From the NCBI GenBank assembly GCA_001794125.1, contig MGJF01000006.1:1-44354 (forward strand): DNA of 44,354 bases, given 5' to 3'. This DNA is from Candidatus Yanofskybacteria bacterium RIFCSPHIGHO2_01_FULL_43_32 (GTDB lineage Bacteria; Patescibacteriota; Minisyncoccia; 2-02-FULL-40-12; GWA2-44-9). Shown piece by piece: positions 36,044-44,354 of this stretch. Every line of letters starts with the position of its first letter. Position 1 is the stretch's first letter. The notes under the pieces are model-generated. The model did no database searches. It was not told the origin of the DNA and worked only from the letters and a program-made list of their open reading frames with translations. The position numbers and the translations under genes are program-made.

Positions 36044-36273
36044 AAAAACTCAAAATATTTCTCTATCATCTGCTGGTCTTTATTCTCGGTTCGGCCGGTA
36101 TCGTTGTCTATGTTTTCTCTCGTTTGGCTTCTCCTTCAAGCGGAGCGGGTTTGGGCGGGATAATTGTCATGCCGGCAATAATTACCGTTTATATAGCAGC
36201 TTTTGGATTCCTTTGCACTATTTCTTTTGTCACATGGCTTTTAATCGTATATTTCCGTAGCCGGAATAAATAG
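36040..36273 (+). CDS. Hypothetical membrane protein
   Basis: 77 aa, two predicted TM stretches, translationally coupled to the upstream ORF. Confidence 0.6.
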   Translation: MKKLKIFLYHLLVFILGSAGIVVYVFSRLASPSSGAGLGGIIVMPAIITVYIAAFGFLCTISFVTWLLIVYFRSRNK

Positions 36274-36539
36274 ACAAATTAGACATCAAAAATACTCACA
36301 GTGATTGGTAAACTTTTTATGCTCAATCAGCCGAATTCTCCTAAAATTGTGACCGGAAACGACTGAAAAATATAATAATTACAGCAAAAATATCGGGGCT
36401 ATTTTCGGACCATCTCCAAAATAAGGCAGACAAGGCCTAAAAACAGGCAATTCAGACAAAACCTCAAATAATGGCTGTGGATAAGGGTATTTTCAAGGTC
36501 TATTGAACTGTGTTAATGTATTAGTGGTAAACAAGTAGC

Positions 36540-37241
36540 ATGGTTCATATCAAAAATAACAATCCTAAAGATTTTGCAATTGAGCTCCGAAAAGGAGGAT
36601 ATTCGTATTCAGAGATCAAGAAATTTTGTCCGGTACCGAAATCCACTCTTTCCTACTGGTTTCGAGACATAAAATTGTCGGAACCACAGCTGACAAGATT
36701 AAAAAAAAAGCGGATTGAAGCGGCCCAAAAAGGTTCCAAGGCAAGAATTTTAAAAACTTCCAAAGCGATTGAAGAAATCCAAAAAACATCGGCAAAAGAT
36801 GTCGGTAAAATCTCCAAAAGAGAATTATGGCTGATGGGGGTTATTTTATATTGGAGAGAAAGGTTGTTAAATAAAAATGACAGCGACCTTAAAAAGGGAA
36901 TCCGGTTCACAAGCTCTGATCCGTATCTGATAAAATTATTTCTGAAGTGGCTTAGCGATATCGGGGGGATTAAAAACGAAGAAATCAATTTTGATATTTT
37001 TATGCCGGAAGATAAAAAACGTTCGCTCAACGAATTCGTAGACTACTGGGCCGGTGTTACCGGTTTTACGAAAGGCAACTTTTCGCGCTATTACTTACAG
37101 AAAGTTAAGGCAAAAAAGCCCAAAAGAAATAGTAAAAAATCTGTCCACGGGTTATTAAGGGTTAGAGTTAAAGCAAGTTCAATGTTGGCCAGACAAATCT
37201 CGGGATGGATAAATGGAATTAATGAAATATTGCTGGGATAA
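36540..37241 (+). CDS. HTH domain protein with possible LAGLIDADG-like C-terminal region
   Basis: ELRKGGYSYSEIKKFCPVPKSTLSYWFRDI HTH-like; ELWLMGVILYWRE...IRFTSSDPYLIKLFLKWL resembles CPR HTH/LAGLIDADG-like proteins. Confidence 0.6.
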   Translation: MVHIKNNNPKDFAIELRKGGYSYSEIKKFCPVPKSTLSYWFRDIKLSEPQLTRLKKKRIEAAQKGSKARILKTSKAIEEIQKTSAKDVGKISKRELWLMGVILYWRERLLNKNDSDLKKGIRFTSSDPYLIKLFLKWLSDIGGIKNEEINFDIFMPEDKKRSLNEFVDYWAGVTGFTKGNFSRYYLQKVKAKKPKRNSKKSVHGLLRVRVKASSMLARQISGWINGINEILLG

Positions 37242-37429
37242 GATAAAAAAGCCGGATTTAGGTCAAAAATACCAATGAGGGATTAACTTGATTGAGATTA
37301 TTAAACAATTATAAACATTAATAAATTTCCTTAATAAAGCTTCGCCCCTTATAATATAAAGTATAATAAATAATGGGGCCCTGATTGAAATAAGTTGAAA
37401 TAAATATTTAAGTATATTACAATAATAAT

Positions 37430-37984
37430 ATGAATAAATTTACATGGATAATTTTAGGAGTGATTGCGGTTCTGGTTTTATATTCGTGGTCTTTATACAA
37501 CGGCTTGGTTAAGGCGGATGAAAACATTACGGGCCAATGGGCTCAAGTTGAAACTCAATACCAAAGACGATTTGATCTAATACCGAATCTGATTAATTCG
37601 GTGAAGGGAATTATGAATCAGGAGAAGCAGATATTCGGTGATCTGGCCGATGCCAGAACCCGATACGCCGGAGCCGAAAACGTAGACGATAAAGTCAAAG
37701 CCGCTAATAACATGGAGAGTTCTTTCGGCAGGCTGGTTGTTGTTATGGAAAACTATCCCCAGCTTCGTTCGTCGGAAACTGTCCTTACTTTAATGGCTCA
37801 GCTTGAAGGCGCGGAAAACAGAATAAGCGTGGAAAGAAGCAGGTTCAATGATGCAATAAAATCTTTCAATACAACAATAAAAAGATTTCCGGTAAATATT
37901 TTTGTCCGTTTTTACGGATTTAACGAAAGGCCTTATTTTGAATCTCAACCCGGAACAGAAAAGGTTCCAGGGGTTAACTTTTAA
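37430..37984 (+). CDS. lemA: LemA family protein
   Basis: YNGLVKADENITGQWAQVETQYQRRFDLIPNLINSVKG, AENRISVERSRFNDAIKSFNT. Confidence 0.95.
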   Translation: MNKFTWIILGVIAVLVLYSWSLYNGLVKADENITGQWAQVETQYQRRFDLIPNLINSVKGIMNQEKQIFGDLADARTRYAGAENVDDKVKAANNMESSFGRLVVVMENYPQLRSSETVLTLMAQLEGAENRISVERSRFNDAIKSFNTTIKRFPVNIFVRFYGFNERPYFESQPGTEKVPGVNF

Positions 37985-38001
37985 CCAGTTCTCAATTTTG
38001 T

Positions 38002-38877
38002 ATGTTCCGGATGCTTAAACTATTAAGCGGTGTCTTTCTTTTAATTCCTTTCGTTGTTTTCGCTTATCAGAATCCCGGCATTCCAACCGGTTTTGTTAAT
38101 GATTTTGCGGAGATGCTCACGGCAGAGCAAAGGCAATCGTTAGAAAAGAAGATTAATGATTTTGAAAAAACTACCGGCAACGAGCTGTCGGTGGTTACCG
38201 TTTCCGGTCTTGGCGGAGACACTATTGAAAATTTTGCGGTAAAGCTTTTCGAGGACTGGGGAATCGGAAAGAAGAATAAGGACAATGGTGTTCTGCTTCT
38301 TATCGCTCGCGATGAAAGACAGTTCAGGATTGAAGTCGGGTATGGTTTGGAAGGAGCCCTTACCGACGCCCGAAGTTTTTGGATAACCCAAAACATTTTG
38401 AGACCCGCTTTTCAGAAAGGAGATTATTACGGAGGCATCAGCGACGGAGTGGGCAGTATCATCTCAATAACAAAAGGAGAATTCAAGCCGGATACAAACT
38501 CAACCGGCAACGGCAAATTCAATGTTAATTCTGTTTTCTTGCTTCTTTGGGTGTTGTGGATATTTTTTGTGTGGATAGGAAGTATTTTGGCCCGTTCCAA
38601 ATCTTGGTGGGGCGGGGGAATTGCCGGCGGAGTAATCGCTTTGATTGTCGGCCTTGTTTTTACCTCGGTATCGGGTTTTGTTTCGGCTTTAATTTTAATA
38701 CCTTTGGGCCTCTGGCTCGATTATACTGTTTCCAGAAGATATACTGTCATTAAAGAAGCCAGCCAGCCGTTACCTTGGTGGATAGGAGGCCGGGGCGGTT
38801 CGGGATTCGGCGGCGGAGGATTCGGCGGTTTCGGAGGCGGCCGTTCCGGCGGAGGCGGTTCATCCGGAAGCTGGTAA
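38002..38877 (+). CDS. TPM domain protein (YgcG family), Gly-rich tail
   Basis: GFVNDFAEMLTAEQRQSLEKKINDFEKTTGNELSVVTV, RQFRIEVGYGLEGALTD, GGGGFGGFGGGRSGGGGSSGSW. Confidence 0.92.
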   Translation: MFRMLKLLSGVFLLIPFVVFAYQNPGIPTGFVNDFAEMLTAEQRQSLEKKINDFEKTTGNELSVVTVSGLGGDTIENFAVKLFEDWGIGKKNKDNGVLLLIARDERQFRIEVGYGLEGALTDARSFWITQNILRPAFQKGDYYGGISDGVGSIISITKGEFKPDTNSTGNGKFNVNSVFLLLWVLWIFFVWIGSILARSKSWWGGGIAGGVIALIVGLVFTSVSGFVSALILIPLGLWLDYTVSRRYTVIKEASQPLPWWIGGRGGSGFGGGGFGGFGGGRSGGGGSSGSW

Positions 38878-38953
38878 TTTAACGGAACCGGCATGACAGA
38901 ACCGCTTGACAGGGTTTTGTTTACAAAAAATTTTATATCCGCCGCAACACATC

Positions 38954-39225
38954 AGACCCCACCTCAATAATATCTTTCTGACGCGTTGCGAGATGTTTAA
39001 TCAATCCCGCAAGGCGGGACGAGGAAGCTGTAGCTGTCGCTACTGCGACGAGGATAAACGAAGCGGGGTGATAAAATCTCCGCAACCCGAGGGGATACGG
39101 CCAATCTTGTCCATCACTCTGCGGCGCTCCTCCTCGGAGTAGAATAACTACACCTTCGTCGTCGCTTCTTGTGCTGACCAAGATTGACCAGTATCGCGGC
39201 GAAAGATATTATTGAGGTGGGGTCT
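38954..39225. mobile_element. Composite foldback element C1 (272 bp)
   Basis: Perfect 25-bp TIRs AGACCCCACCTCAATAATATCTTTC (38954-38978) / GAAAGATATTATTGAGGTGGGGTCT (39201-39225) enclosing hairpins E0 (38985-39086) and E1 (39099-39189) with homologous cores on opposite strands. Confidence 0.85.
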
Positions 39226-39257
39226 TAAGTTCTTTAAATTTAAATCAGGACACGGAC

Positions 39258-39746
39258 ATGAACCAAAAACATCTGCAGCGTCTCATTGGGGCGATGTATG
39301 CCGTTCAGGATTTTCCCGTTCTTGATGCATACGGCAGCAAAATTTTTGGAAGACCTGTCCGGGGAACATGGAAACTATTCCGGCACATCGTCAGAACCGC
39401 GGTTGCCGATGTCTGGCAATGGAGTTCTTGTAAAGAATTGGCAAGCTACCCAAAAGAAGCGGAGGTTCCCGTTTTTGAAGAATTTGCCACTCTCATGCTC
39501 CATGAAGCAACGCACGGCTGGTGTTATTTCCTGAAAAACGATCCGTCGCCGCAGGATTATCCGACCGGCATTGATGAGGAGCGGGTTTGTTGGGATGTCA
39601 GTAAGCTGGCATGCGAAATGCTTGGCATCCCTTATCAGAAGGAGCTGGCTGACCTGTCTTATCAATTCTATCATTCCATGCGGGCCGGCGACACGGAAGA
39701 GGTTGAAAGTATTTTGGAAAAATTGCCGTCCCACCTCCGGTCATAG
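39258..39746 (+). CDS. Hypothetical protein with HEATH zinc-peptidase-like motif
   Basis: EFATLMLHEATHGWCYFL (HExxH) followed by DEERVCWDVSKLACEML. Confidence 0.65.
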   Translation: MNQKHLQRLIGAMYAVQDFPVLDAYGSKIFGRPVRGTWKLFRHIVRTAVADVWQWSSCKELASYPKEAEVPVFEEFATLMLHEATHGWCYFLKNDPSPQDYPTGIDEERVCWDVSKLACEMLGIPYQKELADLSYQFYHSMRAGDTEEVESILEKLPSHLRS

Positions 39747-39796
39747 GATGGGATTATTGTCTTATTTTACCAAACCCGGCGGCGGTTTCCGGCCGT

Positions 39797-39828
39797 AATA
39801 AAATCCTCTTAAGGGGATTTTATTTTTG
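39797..39828 (+). terminator. Intrinsic terminator
   Basis: AATAAAATCC-tcttaagg-GGATTTTATTTTT. Confidence 0.8.
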
Positions 39829-39902
39829 TAAATTCCATGTTGGCCGCAGAATCATCACTTGCGCCCATTCTTTGTTTTTATTAGAATGTAGTTAATAATT
39901 AC

Positions 39903-40154
39903 ATGAAACACATCAGTGAATTTATCGATAAACATGTTGACTTTAATTTTGCTTTGGCAATTATCGCGATTTTGGGAACCGCAGGATCTTTATACCTGCA
40001 ATTCAGCGAGGCCAATACTGAATTTGATACTCTCAACGCTTCAATGCATACTGTAATCAGGGGTCAGGAAAGAGGGGTTTTGAGGGAAAACGCATCCATC
40101 AATAACGAACTTGATGAACTGGGAAAATCATTGGACATGTTGATTTTAAAATAA
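39903..40154 (+). CDS. Hypothetical small membrane/coiled-coil protein
   Basis: 83-aa ORF, single TM followed by helix. Confidence 0.5.
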   Translation: MKHISEFIDKHVDFNFALAIIAILGTAGSLYLQFSEANTEFDTLNASMHTVIRGQERGVLRENASINNELDELGKSLDMLILK

Positions 40155-40175
40155 AAATAGTTGATGATTAGAAAC

Positions 40176-40973
40176 ATGAATAAGCTCATTATTTCTTCGA
40201 TATTGGCCGGCGTTTTGTTTGTCGGTTCTTTGGCTTTGGCTGAAGACAATGTCCCCATAGCAACAAATGTTCCCAAGTCGTCATCCGTGAGAGCCAAAAT
40301 GCAGGAACAAAAAGACCGGCTCAAACAGGAAGTTAAAAACGCAAGAACCCAGCTTAAAAACACGACAGAGGCCGTGAGGGAAGATATTAAAAAAAGCAGA
40401 GAAGAATTTAACGATTCGGTCAAAGCAAAAAGAGCGGAATTGGACGACAAAATAAAGGTTAAAAGAGAAGAGCTTAAAACTCGCCTGCAAAAAATAAAAG
40501 ATGAGCGAAAAAAGCAAACCGTAGAAAACATTGACCGGCGGATGGATGCTTTAAATGATAAAATAGTGCGGCACCTTTCCGGTGTGCTGGACAAACTCGG
40601 AGAAATGCTGGTTAGGATAAGCGAAAGAGCCGATAAAGCGTCTGTCGAAAGAGGACTTGATGTTTCGGCGGTTCGTTCGGCGATAGATAAGGCCAATACC
40701 GCCATTGCTTCTGCCCGTTCAGCCGTAGAAACCCAATCCGGAAAAACATATACAATTAATATTACCGTCGAAAACGCTTTGAAAGCTGATGTCGGCAAAG
40801 CCCGCCAAGCTCTCGGCGCCGATTTGGCTAAAGCAAGAGATGCGGTTAAAAACGCCCATTCAGCGGTCAAAGACGCGGCAGTGGCATTGGCTCAGCTTGT
40901 CGTGAAACCGAAGGTTTCACCATCGCCGTCTGTATCGCCCTTGGTTTCACCGACTCCGACCCCAACTCAATAG
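40176..40973 (+). CDS. Hypothetical secreted coiled-coil protein
   Basis: MNKLIISSILAGVLFVGSLALAED signal peptide; Lys/Glu/Arg heptads; PSPSVSPLVSPTPTPTQ tail. Confidence 0.75.
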   Translation: MNKLIISSILAGVLFVGSLALAEDNVPIATNVPKSSSVRAKMQEQKDRLKQEVKNARTQLKNTTEAVREDIKKSREEFNDSVKAKRAELDDKIKVKREELKTRLQKIKDERKKQTVENIDRRMDALNDKIVRHLSGVLDKLGEMLVRISERADKASVERGLDVSAVRSAIDKANTAIASARSAVETQSGKTYTINITVENALKADVGKARQALGADLAKARDAVKNAHSAVKDAAVALAQLVVKPKVSPSPSVSPLVSPTPTPTQ

Positions 40974-40992
40974 ATTTTTAAATTAAACAAAC

Positions 40993-41247
40993 ATGGAAAA
41001 CACGCAAAACAATATGGCGAGCTATCCTTCGGGAGATAATAAAAAAACAGTTTTAATTACTGTTATAGTTGGAGCAGTGGTATTGGGCGCTTTAGTGTGG
41101 TGGATTAAGCAGGTTCCACAACAAGCTCAAACAAGTCCGACGCCTGATGCCGAAACTGCCGCAATTAATCAGGATATTAACAGTATTGACGTGGGAGATT
41201 TGAATTCTGAATTTAATTCGATAGACCAAGAATTGCAGGGACTTTAA
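40993..41247 (+). CDS. Hypothetical single-TM protein
   Basis: VLITVIVGAVVLGALVWWIKQVP TM, acidic C-terminus. Confidence 0.65.
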   Translation: MENTQNNMASYPSGDNKKTVLITVIVGAVVLGALVWWIKQVPQQAQTSPTPDAETAAINQDINSIDVGDLNSEFNSIDQELQGL

Positions 41248-41260
41248 GATTAAAATGATG

Positions 41261-41288
41261 AGGCGCCGTCCTTTGGACGGCGCCTTTT
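41261..41288. terminator. Intrinsic terminator
   Basis: AGGCGCCGTCC-ttt-GGACGGCGCCTTTT. Confidence 0.9.
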
Positions 41289-41304
41289 GCGTCGGATCGA
41301 CCGG

Positions 41305-41493
41305 TCAGAACCAGCCGTGTATCCGACACTCGGCCAGTGGATCGAAGAGTCCTCGCCGGCGAGTGTGCGTGTTGTCTCTGCAGTTAGGGCACAATGGATA
41401 CATGCGCATGTCATATTTGGCAATAATTGCCAAAATGAACAGGCATGCCAACGAGAACGTGAGATACTCGATAACGAATTTAATGAACTCCAT
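41305..41493 (-). CDS. Small membrane protein with CxxC motif
   Basis: SD aaaaggaggtggggATG; MEFIKFVIEYLTFSLACLFILAIIAKYDMRMYPLCPNCRDNTHTRRRGLFDP. Confidence 0.55.
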   Translation of the reverse strand: MEFIKFVIEYLTFSLACLFILAIIAKYDMRMYPLCPNCRDNTHTRRRGLFDPLAECRIHGWF

Positions 41494-41589
41494 CCCCACC
41501 TCCTTTTGGTATTATATACCTAAAATACCAAAAAGTCAAGTTTCCGTTGAAGTCTTTTTTGATTTGAAAAAAACTGATAATCTAAGGGA

Positions 41590-42057
41590 ATGGCCATTAA
41601 GCCTAAAAAAGCCATAAAACCCAACAGACCGTCCTGGGACGAATATTTTCTTGAAATAGCAAAAGTAGTTGCCCAGCGTTCGACTTGCGACCGCGCCAAT
41701 GTCGGAGCGGTGATCGCAAGAAACAAGGTAATTTTATCCACCGGATATAACGGCGCCCCGCGAGGTTTGCCCCACTGCGATGATGTTGGCCATGAGATTG
41801 TTGACGGCCATTGCGTAAGAACTATTCATGCTGAAGCAAATGCCATCGCTCAAGCGGCCCGCAATGGAGCGGCCATTGAAGGGGCAACCATATATCTGAC
41901 GATCTCTCCCTGCTATGACTGTTTTAAGATGATGATTAACGGAGGCATAAAAGAAGTGATTTACAAAGAATTTTATATGTCCCGCTACGGTCTTTCCAAA
42001 GCGGTTTTAGATTTATCCAAAAAAACCGGAGTTAAGATTACAGCATATAAAAAATGA
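41590..42057 (+). CDS. comEB: dCMP deaminase / ComEB-like cytidine deaminase
   Basis: HAEANAIAQAARNG and PCYDCFKMMINGGI zinc motifs, RSTCDRANVGAVI. Confidence 0.94.
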   Translation: MAIKPKKAIKPNRPSWDEYFLEIAKVVAQRSTCDRANVGAVIARNKVILSTGYNGAPRGLPHCDDVGHEIVDGHCVRTIHAEANAIAQAARNGAAIEGATIYLTISPCYDCFKMMINGGIKEVIYKEFYMSRYGLSKAVLDLSKKTGVKITAYKK

Positions 42058-42371
42058 TCATAGATGATTTTAAGAAAGTTGAATTGAAGATTGCTAATGT
42101 GATTTCGGCCGAGAGAGTGGAAGGTTCGGAGAAACTTCTTAAATTAGAAGTTGGTCTTGGAGAAGAAAAACGCCAGATAATCGCCGGTATAGGCAAGGTC
42201 TATGAACCGGAAACCTTAATCGGCAAACAAATAGTCGTTGTTGCCAATCTTGAACCCCGCTTTTTGATGGGACTTGAAAGCCGGGGCATGGTTTTGGCCG
42301 CAAATGCCGAATCTGGTCCGGTGCTTCTGGTTCCCGACAGAGAAATTGTTCCCGGTACGGAAATAAGGTAA
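42054..42371 (+). CDS. tRNA-binding (EMAPII/Trbp111/MetG C-terminal-like) protein
   Basis: DFKKVELKIANVISAERVEGSEKLLKLEVGLGEEKRQIIAGIGKVY...GMVLAA. Confidence 0.9.
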   Translation: MIIDDFKKVELKIANVISAERVEGSEKLLKLEVGLGEEKRQIIAGIGKVYEPETLIGKQIVVVANLEPRFLMGLESRGMVLAANAESGPVLLVPDREIVPGTEIR

Positions 42372-42383
42372 AATTTATTTAAC

Positions 42384-43364
42384 ATGTCAGACCAAATCAA
42401 CAAAAATTTACCTCGCGACGTTTTTCTTTATTTGCTGTCCATTATTACCTTAGTCGCCAGCACGATCAGTTTTGGGGTGTTGGTTTTTCAATATATAAAT
42501 ATTTATTTCCCGGATATCATTTATGATTATTATGTATCCGCCTCCTCATATTTTTCTCCTATCAGACAATCTTTGGCGACCCTGATAGTTATTTTCCCGG
42601 TTTACTTTTTTGTTTTAAGATTTCTCGCCAAAGACGTTGATGAAAATCCGGAGAAGAGGGATTTGAAGATAAGAAAATGGCTTTTGTATTTCACGGTTTT
42701 TGTGGCGGCCTTGGTTATAATAGGGGATCTGGTTGCTTTAATAAATACTTATCTGAACGGAGAATTGACCACGCGGTTTATATTAAAAGTTTTGACGATA
42801 TTCTTTATAGCCGGTTCCGTATTTTCCTATTATTTTTCTGAATTACGGGAATTGAGGACTAAAGGCAAAAAGAGTTTGAACTGGATAAGTGTATATAAAT
42901 GGGTCGTGGTTGCCGTAGTAATTTTAGCCGTCGGGTTCGGATTTTACGTTGCTGGCTCGCCGGCGAACCAGAGGATGATTAGATTTGATGAAAGAAGGGT
43001 TAACGACCTTTCGGCGCTCCAGAACCAGATTATTAATTATTGGCAAAAGAAGAATGAATTGCCGCAGAATCTTAGCCAAATGGCAAACGATATTTTGGGG
43101 ATAGTGATTCCGGGAGACCCCAAGACAGGCACGCCTTACGAATATAGGGTTCTGGGTAATTTAAAATTTGAGCTTTGCGCCACATTTGAAAATTCAAACC
43201 TTGATCAAAAAGCCGCTGGACCAAAAACCGCTCTCAGAGAACAGTTGATATATCCATATTCCGGAGGCGAAATGCAGACATGGCAGCACAATGCCGAAAG
43301 AACGTGTTTTAACAGGACTATAGACCCAGACCTCTTTAAGGTTGAAATTTCCAAACCTCTTTGA
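42384..43364 (+). CDS. DUF5671 domain-containing membrane protein
   Basis: LPRDVFLYLLSIITLVASTISFGVLVFQYINIYFPD; multiple TM. Confidence 0.8.
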   Translation: MSDQINKNLPRDVFLYLLSIITLVASTISFGVLVFQYINIYFPDIIYDYYVSASSYFSPIRQSLATLIVIFPVYFFVLRFLAKDVDENPEKRDLKIRKWLLYFTVFVAALVIIGDLVALINTYLNGELTTRFILKVLTIFFIAGSVFSYYFSELRELRTKGKKSLNWISVYKWVVVAVVILAVGFGFYVAGSPANQRMIRFDERRVNDLSALQNQIINYWQKKNELPQNLSQMANDILGIVIPGDPKTGTPYEYRVLGNLKFELCATFENSNLDQKAAGPKTALREQLIYPYSGGEMQTWQHNAERTCFNRTIDPDLFKVEISKPL

Positions 43365-43373
43365 TAGAATTAA

Positions 43374-43643
43374 GGTCAGATAATTAACCCATTTTATCAA
43401 TTTAGCGGAGCGGATTTTAGCCAAATCCGAGACGCGAGTCTGCAGATGTAGATGATTCTACTTCAAGGACGAGCAACAAAGGATTTGGTCTAAAATCAGC
43501 CCGCCCGCTGCGGGAAACAAGGAATAGACCGATTCCATTGTCTCTCCTCCTCAATATAGAACAATCTATATCTTCGTCGTCGTTCCTCGGACTCGGTCTA
43601 TTCTTTAGCTTCTAAAATGATAAAATGGATTAAATATCTGACC
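43374..43643. mobile_element. Composite foldback element C2 (270 bp)
   Basis: 32-nt TIRs, 29/32 complementary: GGTCAGATAATTAACCCATTTTATCAATTTAG (43374-43405) and CTAAAATGATAAAATGGATTAAATATCTGACC (43612-43643), enclosing E2 (43413-43497) and E3 (43522-43603). Confidence 0.85.
43387..43478 (+). repeat. 92-bp perfect direct repeat, copy 1
   Basis: acccattttatcaatttagcggagcgg...caaggacgagcaaca, identical to 44263-44354. Confidence 0.97.
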
Positions 43644-43646
43644 AAC

Positions 43647-44171
43647 ATGAATACAAAAACAGTTTTCGCGTTTACGTTAATAGTAATTTGTTTCGGTGTT
43701 GTGGCGTTTGTTTTTTACAGAAAAAGCAACGATGCCGACGATGTGTCAAAGCTTGGTTTAAATCCGGCGGCCAGCGCTACGCCGTTGCCGACCCCGACAC
43801 CGACACCTAAGGGTAATAATATAATAAAAATGGACAATGGATTAGAAATTCAAGACTTGAAAGTGGGCACCGGCCCGGAAGCCAAGGCGGGAGACACCAT
43901 ATCGGTAAATTATACCGGTTTTTTGGAAAACGGCACTGTCTTTGACGCATCTGTCAAACATGGCGGACCGGCGACTTTCCAAATCGGAGTCGGCCAGCTT
44001 ATCAAAGGCTGGGATATCGGTATTCCGGGGATGAAAGTTGGCGGCAAGCGCAAACTCATCGTACCCCCTTCGCTCGGCTATGGTTCTCAAAATGTGGGCA
44101 ACGGATTAATTCCTCCCAACTCAACGTTAACTTTTGAAGTTGAACTCTTGGCGATTCAGACGCCTAAATAG
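43647..44171 (+). CDS. FKBP-type peptidyl-prolyl cis-trans isomerase, membrane-anchored
   Basis: LEIQDLKVGTGPEAKAGDTISVNYTGFLENGTVFDAS...IPGMKVGGKRKLIVPPSLGYGSQ; start moved from 43617 because that ATG lies in the C2 right TIR. Confidence 0.93.
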   Translation: MNTKTVFAFTLIVICFGVVAFVFYRKSNDADDVSKLGLNPAASATPLPTPTPTPKGNNIIKMDNGLEIQDLKVGTGPEAKAGDTISVNYTGFLENGTVFDASVKHGGPATFQIGVGQLIKGWDIGIPGMKVGGKRKLIVPPSLGYGSQNVGNGLIPPNSTLTFEVELLAIQTPK

Positions 44172-44262
44172 TTTTCTTGAACTTGGATTAGCTTATTTTT
44201 AAAAGTTATCTTTTATAATTTTTTGTTATAATTAAACAATGGAAGAATGGGTAAGACAATAT

Positions 44263-44354
44263 ACCCATTTTATCAATTTAGCGGAGCGGATTTTAGCCAA
44301 ATCCGAGACGCGAGTCTGCAGATGTAGATGATTCTACTTCAAGGACGAGCAACA
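44263..44354 (+). repeat. 92-bp perfect direct repeat, copy 2 (cut by window end)
   Basis: Identical to 43387-43478 up to the last base of the window. Confidence 0.97.

Noticed and set aside
40064-40870. 268-aa antisense ORF over the coiled-coil protein gene
   Set aside because: Translation of the complement of a Lys/Glu/Ala-rich repeat gives a Ser/Leu/Phe-rich sequence; the plus strand has a signal peptide and operon context.
41255-41617. 120-aa plus-strand ORF
   Set aside because: Starts inside a terminator hairpin; opposite-strand ORF has a better SD and a coherent TM protein.
1-44354. CRISPR array, prophage or IS transposase
   Set aside because: No regularly spaced repeats, phage structural genes or DDE/HUH/serine-recombinase ORF in the ORF track.

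Overview
The window looks like a chromosomal segment from a Patescibacteria/CPR-type bacterium (Parcubacteria-like). This is inferred from gene content, small gene-dense layout and in-frame palindromic peptides such as LPAGRQ and FAKASEDK. Recognisable genes: rpsP, tsaC-like, NUDIX, PAP2, parA/parB, relA/spoT, topA, dprA, glycosyltransferases, galT-like, DedA, GIY-YIG, tpiA, pgk, DHH phosphoesterase, RNase H, rnpB RNA (- strand), DUF4012, a P-loop kinase, murJ, lepA, ftsB/divIC-like, ftsH, N-terminally short prfB, ftsE/ftsX, LemA, TPM/YgcG, dCMP deaminase, a tRNA-binding protein, DUF5671, FKBP, and tRNAs Leu(CAA), Gly(CCC), Thr(CGU), Gln(CUG). The most unusual signal is a dense population of foldback elements in the spacers. 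(1) Composite elements of about 270 bp (38954-39225, 43374-43643, and a partial copy at 44263-44354) have 25-32 bp outer inverted repeats enclosing two oppositely oriented copies of a shared hairpin core. Related single-core elements lie at 35256-35427 and 24003-24198. (2) A second structured family (24774-24968, 28589-28872, partial 4851-4935) shares a 33-bp 5' box, a 14-bp closing stem with a different sequence in each copy, and a CGCYGGA-loop hairpin. (3) A GIY-YIG nuclease ORF is framed by near-perfect terminal inverted repeats and sits between a remnant tpiA start (MPKKFIVAN) and the intact tpiA (MDKKYIVAN). (4) In-frame palindromic insertions occur in PAP2, parB, spoT (twice) and pgk. 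No CRISPR array, transposase or prophage was seen. All calls come from reading sequence only; no searches or folding were run.
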